NCBI GenBank assembly: GCA_009760885.1
Contig: CM019696.1
Coordinates: 49,468,574-49,532,573, forward strand
Direction of reading: 5' to 3'
DNA length: 64,000 nucleotides
Source of the DNA: Achatina immaculata
Taxonomy: Eukaryota; Mollusca; Gastropoda; Stylommatophora; Achatinidae
How positions within the stretch are numbered: position 1 is the first letter of the stretch; each line of letters starts with the position of its first letter. The translations under genes were made by a program, and so were the position numbers. Below are positions 42,530 to 52,461 of the stretch, piece by piece. The notes beneath the pieces are model-generated. The model had not been told where the DNA came from. It worked only from the letters and a program-made list of their open reading frames with translations, and did not search any database.

Positions 42530-42930
42530 AACGTCCCATAATTTTGAATGCAGCGGTTCTCAAGCGCCAGGCGGCTTGTGTCATCTGCGTGACATTGTTT
42601 GATGGCTGTTACCATAAAATCAGATTTGTCTCTGTGGTTTGGACCATTGAAATGATTTGGGACTGGTTTCGAAGCATGCTGGGCGATGTCGTACAGATGT
42701 CTTTGCATGCGGTCCCCTAATCTGAGGCCAGTCTCACCACTATTCGTTATCCTGCATCTTTTGTAAACGATGACACATATCACATTACGGGACTCGCATA
42801 TGAATCCCTCATGAAGAGTGAGGATAGTTTTAGGAAAGGTGATCGTTTTCGTTTCCCAGACTACCGGGCAGGTAACGCAGCTTGGGCGGTTACATTTTCT
42901 GGTGCCAGCATATATAAGGCTCTGGTTCAA
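42530..42930 (-). pseudogene. PLE GIY-YIG endonuclease (right-arm copy)
   Basis: The best-preserved PLE-1 frame. LIYAGTRKCNRPSCVTCPVV gives a C-x4-C-x2-C Zn-finger-like block, then FPKTILTLHEGFICESRNVI and CVIVYKRCRITNSGETGLRL, in which the usual Tyr-Ile-Gly of the second GIY-YIG block reads TNSG. GDRMQRHLYDIAQ carries the catalytic Arg region, then PVPNHFNGPNHRDKSDFMVT and LENRCIQNYGTLEPH with the metal-binding Glu. The frame then runs into the RTE-A insertion. The RT domain is missing upstream. Confidence 0.85.
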
Positions 42931-43141
42931 GTGTGCTTCGAAATCAGTTCTCTCTCTATTTCTTCGTCCTGTATGTTTTTGTATGACTAAGGCTCACGCC
43001 GAAACGTCACAACTTTGTAGTCGTTAAGTAATAAAGCTGCTCCTACTTTTTTCCTAGTTTATACAATCTGGTATCACAGCTTTACTGCAGTGCTTTGTGT
43101 ATAGTTATATACTTATATACTAATTATTGTATGTGAAGATA

Positions 43142-43200
43142 GAGTTTTGTTGTCTCCTGTTTTTGCAGCTTTCTCTGCTTCTTTCACTACGTTGTCTGAC
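43142..43200 (-). mobile_element. RTE-A micro-fragment (right arm)
   Basis: Inverted counterpart of 24250-24322: KEAEKAAK, TGDNKTL. It lacks the poly-A expansion of the left copy. Confidence 0.7.
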
Positions 43201-43589
43201 CAAATATTTGAAACACTAAATTGATGTATTTTGTTTTTCCATCTACGCTTCCATCAGAACTGTATCACATTAGCATATACCTCATTTTCATTACAAGTTC
43301 ATATATCGAGTTTAAATACCCGTTATTCTGTTACCATGCATGTATATTTAAGTACAATTCCATTTGAAGTCATTTGAATGACGTGTTAAAAATTTGTTAG
43401 AAATAAAGTTTTTTTTTTTTTTGGTTTTTTTTTTAAGGTGAAAATCTTCAGGTATTTTGGAACACAGGATAACAGGGGACGGAAAATGTGAAATGGAAAT
43501 TAACAAAGAGTAGGAATGGCAAAAAAACAGCTTCAGCAGAATGAAGAAAATCATTAAATCTAAAGAAATATCACAGTAACTTCTTCTTC

Positions 43590-43970
43590 TTCTTCTTCTG
43601 CGTTCGAGGTTGTTGGTCACATCATATCCTGATCCCTGTTGACATGGCAAAGCCCGCAGTCCTCTCCAGATCCTGATAGGAGCCCCAAAGCTTTTGCCCC
43701 AAGCTTGTGTCCTTTGGCCATGTCTCACGCCTCAGGTCTGCATAGTTTGGGCACTCTTGAAGGATATGTTCTGCAGTCTGGACTCCACTGCCACATGGAC
43801 ACTAATCTGTGTGAGAAGTTTTAAATCGATGTAGGCGGCTTAGTAGTCTGCAGTGGCCTGTTATTAGGCGGAAGTAGTTGGTGTATTGGATCTGGTTCAT
43901 TGTTGCATTTCTGTTGCTTTTCTCATTCAGATCTGCACTGGTTACGGATGATAGTTTTTTCTTACGAAGA
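43590..43970 (-). pseudogene. I/Jockey-type ORF2 C-terminal fragment (right arm)
   Basis: Inverted counterpart of 23545-23870, with CPCGSGVQTAEHILQECPNY-like residues, RPEAWPKDTSLGQKLWGSY and a (GAAGAA)n stretch at its end. The frame carries stops. Confidence 0.72.
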
Positions 43971-44480
43971 CAGGAGGCAGAACAGACGGGAGATTCATTG
44001 CAGCCAGCCTTGCCCGAGGGGACGGCACGAGATGATGATAATCACCAACAGATAATCTTCGTCCCAAGCCATATAATATCTATGGCGCCGCAAGTCAACT
44101 ATGATAAAGAAAAAAAAATATGCAAAGCCATCGTCAGTCGATGCCCATTATCTTTTGAGTTTGATAATATTATTTGATAATATTGAGTTTGATAATAGCA
44201 GTAGTTTATGATGATTCGACAACCAGGAACGACACATCGGGCCTCACGTTTATGGTGTCGCCTCATTCATATATATATCGAAAATAAAATTTATGGAGTG
44301 AGTGATTACGTATAAGTATATCTAGAATTTTTTTTTAAATTCGGGCATTTAAAATAAGTAACTATTAACTGGTGTATAATCCTAATTGCAAAAATATTTA
44401 TGTGAAGACAAATTGTTATGCTCTAAAATGTATGAATGAAATCATGTATAAAATAAATGTCTAACATACATTAATGTTAT
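43971..44480. other. Right-arm duplicated sequence without a gene
   Basis: Inverted counterpart of 22570-23540, AT-rich, with no coding signal. Confidence 0.55.
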
Positions 44481-45041
44481 CTCCCTTTAGATTAAAAAAA
44501 AAGTTGCGTTATGTTCCTTGGCACTAATGGCCCCCCCCCCCCAAAAAAAATTAAATCCATATATGTACTGTTGCATCAATTCCAGTGTCCGTGCTCACAC
44601 ACCTAACACTGTAGCATCCACGGTGCAAGCAGTATCCGTGCTCACACACCTAACACTGTAGCATCCACGGTGCAAGCAGTATCCGTGCTCACACACCTAA
44701 CACTGTAGCATCCACGGTGCAAGCAGTATCCGTGCTCACACACCTAACACTGTAGCATCCACGGTGCAAGCAGTATCCACGCTCACGGCATCGCTGTAAC
44801 TACTGTGTAATGCTTTGCATAATTTATTTAAAATGGCCCCAGAGCGCAAGCGTTACAATGCTAGTAATTATGCCAGGCCTAAGAGAAGCCTTAATGTATA
44901 TACTTTGTAAATTAAATTGTATTATATATGTGTATATGGATGTTAGAAGGAAGCGTATAATATATAGTGTTAGGCATTATCCGCGGTTTCAGGCATCTGA
45001 AGTGAGGCTTGGCGTGGATACAGGGAGACTACTCTGTATCA
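44481..45041. mobile_element. Pogo/Tigger-like element end (right arm)
   Basis: Ends with GGCATTATCCGCGGTTTCAG, GTGAGGCTTGGCGTGGATAC and AGGGAGACTACTCTGTATCA, the complement of the left-arm copy at 22184-22250. It contains the expanded 47-bp array described separately. Confidence 0.5.
44586..44781. repeat. 47-bp tandem repeat, four units
   Basis: The unit CCGTGCTCACACACCTAACA, CTGTAGCATCCACGGTGCAA, GCAGTAT is repeated four times almost without change. The left arm (22430-22490) has a single unit, so this is a recent expansion. Confidence 0.93.
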
Positions 45042-46394
45042 GATAAAAGGGATGGCGACTGCAGTAAAACTGGTTTAAATAAATAAGGTAGACAGAGGTG
45101 TATGGTGCAGTTTTACAAAGTGAGGGAGGGAGTGAGTAAGGTGAGGAAAAAAACGAATAGAAAGTATAAGAATGTATAAATGAAAAACATACAACTAGTG
45201 AAACTAGTACTCACGTACCACCCTCACAGCTTGGCAGTTAAAAACATACTGTTTCGCCATCTCCATCTCCTCCAGACCGAGCCTGAGACACGTGAACTTT
45301 TAGGGGAATCCCCATTGGTGGCCTACAGACGGGACAAGAACCTCAGGGACCTTTTAATTCGTAGTCATCTTAAGACAGATGACACTTTTTATGGTACCAG
45401 ACGTTGCGGACGCGGTAGATGCAGCACTTGTCCCTTTGTTGTCGAGGCCAGCCAGATCTCCTTCCCTAAGTCCACGTTATCAGTTCAGGAGGGTTTCACC
45501 TGTACTTCACGTAATGTTATTTATGTTATCATGTGCAAACGTTGCGGTTTGAAGTACATAGGTGAGACTGGCTTACGGTTAGGAGATCGATTTCGCCAAC
45601 ATCTCAATGATATTTCTAAGAGGGCCTGGACACCTGTGGCTAAACATTTTTGCCTTAGCAACCACAGGGATAAACAGGACATTTCTGTTAGTGCAATCCG
45701 CTCTTGTTCTGCTGATGTACGATCTAGAACAGCACCTTATTTTCCAGACTGGCTGCCTCCACCCAGCTGGAATTAACAATATCTTCAGCTTTCTGTAACT
45801 TCTTTATTTTTCCACTGGCCTCTCTTTTTTTTTAAACTCTACTTTCTTTCTCTGTGCTACCCCTCCCTACCACCACCCTATTTTCTTCTCTGCTAACATA
45901 TTGGTGTCTTTAGGGTCTTGTCCTATTCACCAGTTTCACATTTTCTTCCTGCAGGTGTTTATGTTCTTCATTCATTATCTCTCCGCGTCCCCTTTTCCCT
46001 CCACTCTCCCCCCCCCCCCGACACCTCTAGCGGCTATCATGTTTCTATTGCCTTCCCCCCACCCCTTTCTCCCACTTGTTCTCCTCCTCTCTCTCCACCT
46101 CTTCTTTACGATTGGCTCTATCGGGCATCTTTTGTTGGAGGCAGTGTGGTCTTTCCTTCTCCCTTCTACCACACACATTTCTGTTTTCTACTTGGAGGAA
46201 GACACATTCAGATAAGTTCTTTGTGTTTTTGTTTCATTGTGTATGTATCCTCGAATAAGGCTCATGCCGAAATATCGGATGTTGTATGTTTTTCATTTAT
46301 ACATTCTCATACTTTCTATTCGTTTTTTTTCTCACCTTACTCACTCCCTCCCTCACTTTGTAAAACTGCACCATACACCTCGGTCTACCTTATT
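45042..46394 (+). mobile_element. Penelope-like element 2, copy 1, TSD TACTCTGTATCA
   Basis: A 1353-bp insertion flanked by TACTCTGTATCA (45030-45041, 46395-46406). The left arm keeps the empty site at about 22180-22192. The element has inverted ends of about 120 bp (45075-45195 against 46285-46394, e.g. GTGAGGGAGGGAGTGAGTAA) and the hairpin AAGGCTCATGCCGAAATATC at 46257-46276. The interior holds the C-terminal PLE frame but no RT palm. Confidence 0.92.
45180..45776 (+). pseudogene. PLE-2 C-terminal ORF with GIY-YIG endonuclease
   Basis: The frame has LLGESPLVAYRRDKNLRDLL (conserved RT-to-endonuclease linker), then GTRRCGRGRCSTCPFV (Zn-finger-like C-x4-C-x2-C), FPKSTLSVQEGFTCTSRN, VIYVIMCKRCGLKYIGETGL (intact GIY-YIG core), GDRFRQHLNDISKRAWTPVA (catalytic Arg) and KHFCLSNHRDKQDISVSAI. 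The last part is frameshifted by an 11-bp deletion near 45725 that is absent in copy 2 (47329-47339), removing the Glu-bearing helix from frame. The RT domain is missing upstream. Confidence 0.88.
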
Positions 46395-46448
46395 TACTCT
46401 GTATCACATACGGAAATATAGCCTGGAGTGAAACTTTGTACCTTACTA

Positions 46449-46962
46449 GGGTTGCCAGATGTCCCGGTTTTTCGGGGTAGTCCTGGTTTTTTAAGAAAAA
46501 ATTCACAGTGACGAAAAATCCTTTCACAGAAATGGTCCTTTATAAAACAAGGGAGAAAGATCATGAAGCAGAATGTGTAATGTGTAAGTGTTACATTGCC
46601 ATTGACCATGGCTGAAGACTGGTTATAAAAGACCACATAGCAAGCAAACAACCAAAATCAAACATGTATTCTGCAAGTCTTAACAGTTATTTTGTGCTCA
46701 AATCTTCTGGACAGGTAAAATCAGTACAAGCGACATAATTACAATGTGCTATCATATGGTGTTCATTTCAATGGACTGCGCTACCAAGTTAAACTCTATC
46801 ATTTTTAATGATTTTAAAAGAAAAAATATATGGCATAGCGGAGGACCAAAACAACAGCAATGGTAAAATCCATTTTAGCACTACCAAACAATTATGTGAT
46901 GATTTAGCATTTGCCCATTATTTCAGTATTACGTCTGACAAGCTATTTTAAAATAAAATTCG
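46449..46962 (+). mobile_element. BED/hAT-type repeat (right-arm copy 1), truncated
   Basis: Starts TAGGGTTGCCAGATGTCCCG and encodes, with stops, DHEAECVMCKCYIAIDHG and KDHIASKQPKSNMYSASLNS (BED-type zinc finger), then SMDCATKLNSIIFNDFKRKN, as in hAT-related BED proteins. It carries the uninterrupted RTE-A target (ATCATATGGT). It ends at AAAATAAAATTC, where PLE-2 copy 2 begins by a microhomology junction. Confidence 0.75.
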
Positions 46963-48025
46963 TAGTCATCTTAAGACAGATGACACTTTTTATGGTACCA
47001 GACGTTGCGGACACCGTAGATGCAACACTTGTCCGTTTGTTGTCGAGGCTAGCCAGATCTCCGTCCCTAAGTCCACGTTATCAGTTCAGGAGAGTTTCAC
47101 CTGTACTTCACGTAATGCTATTTATGCTATCATGTGCAAACGTTGCTGTTTGAAGTAAATAGGGGAGACTGGCTTACGGTTAGGAGATCGATTTCGCCAG
47201 CATCTCAATGATATTTCTAAGAGGGCCTGGACACCTGTGGCTAAACATTTTTGCCTTGGTAACCACAGGGGTAAACAGGACATTTCTGTTAGTGCGATCC
47301 GCTCTTGTTCTGCTGATGTACGATCTCGGAGGGTCCTAGAACAGCGCCTTATTTTCCAGACTGGCTGTCTCCGCCCCACTGGAATTAACAATGTCTTCAG
47401 CTTTCTGTAACTTCTTTATTTTTCCACTGGCCTCTCTTTTTTTTTAAACTCTACTTTCTTTCTCCATGCTACCCCTCCCTACCACCACCCTATTTTCTTC
47501 TCTGCTAACATATTGGTGTCTTTAGGGTCTTGTCCTATTCACCAGTTTCACATTTTCTTCCTGCAGGTGTTTATGTTCTTCATTCATTATCTCTTCACAT
47601 CCCCTTTTCCCTCCACTCTTCCCCCCCCCCCCCGACACCTCTAGCGGCTATCATGTTTCTATTGCCTTCCCCCACTCCTTTCTCCCACTTGTTCTCCTTC
47701 TCTCTCTCCACCTGTTCTTTACGATTGGCTCTATCAGGCATCTTTTGTTGGAGGCAGCGTGGTCTTTCCTTCTCCCTTCTACCACAAACACTTCTGTTTT
47801 CTACTTGGAGGAAGACACATTCAGATAAGTTCTTCGTGTTTTTGTTTCGTTGTGTATGTATCCTCGAATAAGGCTCACGCCGAAATATCGGATATTGTAT
47901 GTTTTTCATTTATACATTCTCATATTTTCTATTCGTTTTTTTCTCACCTTACTCACTCCCTCCCTCACTTTGTAAAACTGCACCATACACTTCTGTCTAT
48001 CTTATTTACTCTGTATCACATACGG
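46963..48025 (+). mobile_element. Penelope-like element 2, copy 2 (tandem duplicate)
   Basis: Begins GTAGTCATCTTAAGACAGAT, matching 45352 onward in copy 1, and runs to the same 3' end. The ORF lacks its 5' part. It keeps the 11 bp lost in copy 1 but has TAA in place of the Tyr codon of the YIG block (GLK, stop, IGETGL, near 47157), so it is also dead. The C-terminus VLEQRLIFQTGCLRPTGINN, VFSFL with stop, is readable. Confidence 0.88.
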
Positions 48026-48056
48026 AAGTATAGCCTGGAGTGAAACTTTGTACCTG

Positions 48057-48861
48057 ACTAGGGTCACCAGATGTCCCGGTTTTTCGGGGCAGTCCTGGTT
48101 TTTTAAGAAAAAATTCACAGTGATGAAAAATCCTTTCACAGAAATGGTCTTTTATAAAACAAGGGAGAAAGATCATGAAGCAGAATGTGTAATGTGTAAC
48201 GTGTTACCTTGCCACTGACCATGGCCGAAGACTGGATATAAAAGACAACATAGCAAGCAAACAACCAAAATCAAACATGTATTCTGCAAGTCTTGACAGT
48301 TATTTTGTGCTCAAATCTTCTGGACAGGTAAAATCAGCACAAGCGACATAATTACAATGTGCTATCATATGGTGTTAAGTTTTCATTCATTCATTCATTC
48401 CTTTGCATGTCCCTTGCGGAACTTTGCCTCCCAAACAGCACTCCTGTAGGCCTCTCGGTTGTGAGCAAGATGGCCTGCTGCTGCTGCATCCATTTCCAGA
48501 TCTTCAACGATGTCTTGCAGCCATCTTCGTTTCGGTGTTAAGTTAAACTCCATAATTTTTAATGATTTTAAAAGAAAAAATATATGGCATAGCGGAGGAC
48601 CAAAACAACAGCAATGGTAAAATCCATTTTAGCACTACCAAACAATTATGTGATGATTTAGCATTTGCCCATTATTTCAGTATTATGTCTGACACTAGTA
48701 GCTTAGATAAGCTATTTTAAAATAAAATTCTTAGATTTTAGAATCTGTCTTCTATTGTTTATTGTATATTTAATTAATGATGATGCTCAAATAAATTTTC
48801 TTTTTTTTTCAGTCTGAGATAAATGTCCGGGTTTTTTCTTTACAGAATCTGGCAACCTTAT
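48057..48861 (+). mobile_element. BED/hAT-type repeat (right-arm copy 2)
   Basis: The full-length repeat unit: left end TAGGGTCACCAGATGTCCCG, right end AGAATCTGGCAACCTTA, giving a short inverted terminus (GGTTGCCAGAT). The BED-type zinc finger frame is as in copy 1 but more broken. It lost about 22 bp after GGTGTT and is interrupted by a 152-bp RTE-B insertion. Confidence 0.7.
48382..48533 (-). mobile_element. RTE-B 152-bp 3'-end insertion, TSD GGTGTTAAGTT
   Basis: A very short 5'-truncated B copy with an (ATTC)n tail (complement (GAAT)n), flanked by the 11-bp duplicate GGTGTTAAGTT (48371-48381, 48534-48544). The B sequence is almost identical to 19264-19415, so this insertion is recent, and it postdates the tandem duplication because copy 1 lacks it. 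Confidence 0.93.
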
Positions 48862-49039
48862 GCTTGATCTCTGGCAAGAAAATGATCTTCCTCACCGCTT
48901 CTTCTGTTCCCAAGATGAAGAAAAGAAGCTGAAATGAAAATTCTTTGCTGGGGGAATTGTTTTTATGTTTGTTGTTCAGAAATGGCTTTATCACATTCAG
49001 GACACTCTTCTATCTCCTGGGTCACCTGTTTTAACACCT
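48862..49039. other. Right-arm duplicated sequence
   Basis: Inverted counterpart of 17716-17893, with no gene. The frame seen on both arms (NNKHKNNSPSKEFSF) has no recognised domain. Confidence 0.6.
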
Positions 49040-49265
49040 CAGAACAAGTACTGCAGTCAGTATAGACACTCCAAGTGTTGCAGTAAGTATAGACACTCCA
49101 AGTGTTGCAGTCAGTATAGACACTCCAAGTGTTGCAGTAAGTATAGACACTCCAAGTGTTGCAGTAAGTATAGACACTCCAAATATTGTAGTCAGTATAG
49201 ACACTCCAAATGTTGCAGTCAGTATAGACACTCCAAATATTGTAGTCAGTATAGATACTCCAAGT
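49040..49265. repeat. 27-bp tandem repeat, about nine units
   Basis: The unit TTGCAGTCAGTATAGACACT, CCAAGTG, with AATATTGTAG variants near the right end. Being 27 bp (9 codons), it keeps frames open on both strands (YRHSKCCSQ; GVSILTATL), but there is no sign of real coding. Confidence 0.92.
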
Positions 49266-49892
49266 ACCTGCCCCAGTCTCTGTGGTAGATTTTTCTAGAA
49301 GTTTGTCGTTCTGCAATTTCCAAATACCAAGGGATTTTTTAAAAAAATACACACAGATGTTCGGCCCCACTACCTAGAGACTAAGGGAATTTACTGCGGG
49401 GACTTCACAAGAAAACAAAAATCCCTGCTACTTCAGCTGAGATTCGAACCTACAATCTCCAAACCCGAGGCAAATGTTTAACCCTGAGACTACATTATAA
49501 AACTGGTCAATGATGGTAATTCTTAATGGCGGTGTCTACATAAACATGCTGTTATCTGACTCTACAAAGACATTCAAAAACATAAGGAAGTTTTAAAAAA
49601 AAAAAATAAATAAAATCTCAAATTGTAATTTTCAAAAGTTTGCATAAGAGTTCTGTATGAAATGAAAGATGGAAAATTGATAAAAAATCTTGAAGGAAAA
49701 CCACAGAGAAGAACCATAGAATGTGTGAGAGAGAATTATGTATTATGTACATGTTAAATTTATAGTGGCACCAACTGTGAGATAAAACAAAGAGGAAAGT
49801 AGTGATCTGGTAACAAAGAAAAGAATAAACATAAAATAAAATATGAGCTAGTAACAAATGATAGCAAGTGGAATAGTTTTTGGGTATAAATG
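49266..49892. other. Right-arm duplicated sequence without a gene
   Basis: Inverted counterpart of about 17030-17600. It ends at GGTATAAAT next to the RTE-C insertion. Confidence 0.65.
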
Positions 49893-51554
49893 TCTCTCTC
49901 TCTCTCTCTCTGAACCTTAAGTGCCCAGGGCACATGGGGCTTCCGCAAGGGTTTTCCACAAATGCCTGTCCTCTGCCTTTTTTTCTGCTCTTGCCCAGAT
50001 GAGCCCTATATTGCTCAACATCCTTTCTGTTGTTCTTCTCCGTGTCTCTTTTGGTCTATCCTTACTTCTATTCCCCTGTGGTGTCTATCTTAGTGCTATT
50101 TTTGGTTGTGAGTTGTCAGTCATTCGGAGCACATGTCTCAACCATCGCCAGCATCTTTCTTCAGTAATTGCTGTCAGTGCCTTCATCTGCATCTCTGCCA
50201 ACAAGATGTTATTTCTTATGGTGTTTGGCCAAAATATTTTTCTAAGTCTTCTTAAACATTTAGTCTGGAAAGAATTCAACTTGTTTTCTATGGTTTTGGT
50301 GATTTTCCAGCACTCACTTTCATAGAGTAATACACTTAGAACATTACTCTTAAATATCCTGATTTTCATATTTATGCTTAGTTTTTTAGATTTCCATATA
50401 GTCTGCAGCATTGCAAAAGCCTGGTTTGCTCTAGTAAGTCTGCTGTTGATATCCTCTGTGCTGTCTCCATTTTCTACTATTCTACTGCCAAGGTATACAA
50501 ATTCATTGACCTCCTCCACTAACTTGCTATCTACTCTGAGTACATTTCTATTGTTCACATTTTGCTTCATTAACTTTGTCTTTCCTACATTGATCTTTAG
50601 TCCTATGTTGTTTGCATTCCGAGTTAGCTTGTTTATTTTATCTTGCATTTCTTTGTGGCTGCTTGATAGCAGACAAATGTTGTCCGCAAAGTCAAGGTCC
50701 TCCAGCACTGTGTCAAGGGTCCATTGTAATCCTCTGCATTTGTCTGACATTGCCTCTTTCATTAACCAGTATACTGCCAAGATAAATAATGTTGGTGATA
50801 GTACACATCCCTGCTTCACTCCTGTTTGTACCCTAAAGCTGCTGGAGGTATGTTCTCCACACATCACTTTGCACTGAAAACCCTCATATAGGGCTTTAAT
50901 TACATTCACTATCTTATAGTGGAGGCCATGCCATCTTAGGATTTTCCATAGTGCATCTCTGTTGACACTGTGCATGATCTTCCTTTCCTAAATCCTGCCT
51001 GTTCTTTCTGAAGTTTTCCCTCAAGTGTTGGTAAAATTCTGTTGATGATTATTCTGCAAAATACTTTACTGGTGAGTGGCAGTAGGGTGATGCCTCTCCA
51101 GTTCCCACACTCTCTGAGGTCGCCCTTCTTTGGTAGTTTTACTATAAGGCCAGTTTTCCACTCCTCTGGAGCTTTTTCTAGATCCCAAATTTGTTGTAGT
51201 ATCTGGCAGAGTTGTTTTGGTGTTTCTGTTTCTTCTGCTTTCAACATTTCAGCAGTCACTTCATCTTCACCTGGTGCCTTGTCTAATTTTAGCTTGTTTA
51301 TCACCTCCTTTACTTCACTTATTGTTATTGGTCCTGTATTGATGTTTAGTTCCGTTTTTGCTTCAGGTATGTCTATTGTTTGTGCTGCTTGTGTTCTGTT
51401 TAGTAGGGTGTTAAAGTGTTCCCTCTATCTTTCAATTTTTTCTCTTTCTCCACTAACCAGTTGTCCCTTTAGTGTCCTTATTGCACTCTCACATCTTGTG
51501 CTGAAGTTACCTGTCATCTGCTTTGTGATTTTATATATGGTTTTCATGTCATTT
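49893..51554 (-). mobile_element. RTE-C insertion in the right arm
   Basis: A minus-strand C-family element with a (GA)n tail (CTCTCTCT at 49893-49911), probably flanked by GTATAAAT (near 49884-49892 and 51555-51562). The left arm runs uninterrupted at 17030-17045. It contains RT and the C-terminal domain; the endonuclease is truncated away. An internal deletion of roughly 100 bp removed RT motif A. Confidence 0.85.
50085..51304 (-). pseudogene. RTE-C reverse transcriptase, defective
   Basis: N-terminal frame (51304-50936): KLDKAPGEDEVTAEMLKAEE, LPKKGDLRECGNWRGITLLP, QKEQAGFRKGRSC. A deletion then joins it to the second frame (50975-50085), so the FxDxxKAFD motif A is lost. Motif B QTGVKQGCVLSPTLF is intact and motif C reads DLDFADNICLL, with the second catalytic Asp changed to Asn. 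The thumb KIGLKINVGKTKLM-like region and YESECWKITKTI follow. TGG to TAG after KIALR ends the frame at 50085; the GNRSKDRPKETRRR basic block lies beyond. It cannot be active. Confidence 0.87.
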
Positions 51555-51724
51555 GTATAAATATACATAAGACTAAATACATAAACAAGCTGAGTTTTCC
51601 ATCGGATACTTTGTATTCTTTACACTTATCTTATCTTCACCCCCCACCCCCACCCCCCATAGGCTTGATGCTAGATACCAGTTTCCCAGAGCATCACAAA
51701 TCAAGAAAATTAATGTAGTTAGAT
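51555..51724. other. Right-arm duplicated sequence
   Basis: Inverted counterpart of 16490-16550 and 16970-17030; the G-rich centre of the left copy is deleted here, leaving a C-rich run (51639-51658). Confidence 0.6.
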
Positions 51725-52075
51725 TCATGGTTTAACAATGACATAGGCAAAGTATGACACCAGTAACACTAATATAGACAAACTCTGATAACAGTAACTG
51801 ACATAGGCAAACTATGACACCAGTAATACTAATCTGGACAAACTTTAACACCAGTATCACTAATATATACAAACTCTGATATCAGTAACTGACATAGGCA
51901 AACTAAGACACCCTTAACACTTACATAGGTAAACTATGATATCAGTAACACTTACACAGGCAAACCATGAAACTGGTAAATCATGACATAGGCAAACTAT
52001 GACTTTGATAACACTGAGACAGGCAGACTATTACATCGATAACACTGACACAGGCAAACCATGAAACATTAAACA
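51725..52075. repeat. Degenerate tandem repeat (right-arm copy)
   Basis: Complement of 16020-16490: units of TGACATAGGCAAACTATGAC and ACCAGTAACACTAA. It has slightly fewer units than the left arm. Confidence 0.8.
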
Positions 52076-52461
52076 AGACCATGAAAGATGACAAAGACAT
52101 TTAAATATGCTCAAACACAGAATACAATTTTGAAACTCTCAGGATTTAACAACTCAGTTTATTTCAAAAAGAAAAGAAAAACCAAAATGAAATAGACACA
52201 GATTTTTCTTGTGAAGTATAAATTACAAATTTCTCTTTCATGTAAGCACTGAATTTTTTATATTTCATTTATATAGAGAAAAAATGGCCTTCATGAGACA
52301 ACATTGTATTTTGCTATTTAAAAACAAATAGCTGCAACTAATGGTTAGTTAAAAATGATAATTTAAAAAAAAAATGACAACATAAAACTAAATATCCCAT
52401 TTTTCTGATTAGAGAAGACAAAGTTATTAATTTTTTTTAAAAATAGTAATTTTAATCTTAC
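52076..52461. other. AT-rich sequence without a gene
   Basis: The part from 52155 is absent in the left arm, where RTE-A is cut at 16008. Nothing is recognised. Confidence 0.5.

Larger units (their letters stand above)
41482..43080 (-). mobile_element. Penelope-like element 1 (right-arm copy)
   Basis: The inverted paralogue of 24411-25520. The minus-strand order is inverted end (43080-42960), GIY-YIG frame (42930-42530), then 3' UTR (41792-41482). The 3' end itself is missing, cut at the LTR element. It is interrupted by RTE-A (41793-42519). The CR1/Jockey-like insertion of the left copy is absent here, so this copy shows that empty site. Confidence 0.87.

Noticed and set aside
45901..46421. 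Overlapping Ser/Pro/Leu-rich frames after PLE-2
   Set aside because: They lie in the pyrimidine-rich 3' UTR of the PLE and differ in frame between the two tandem copies.
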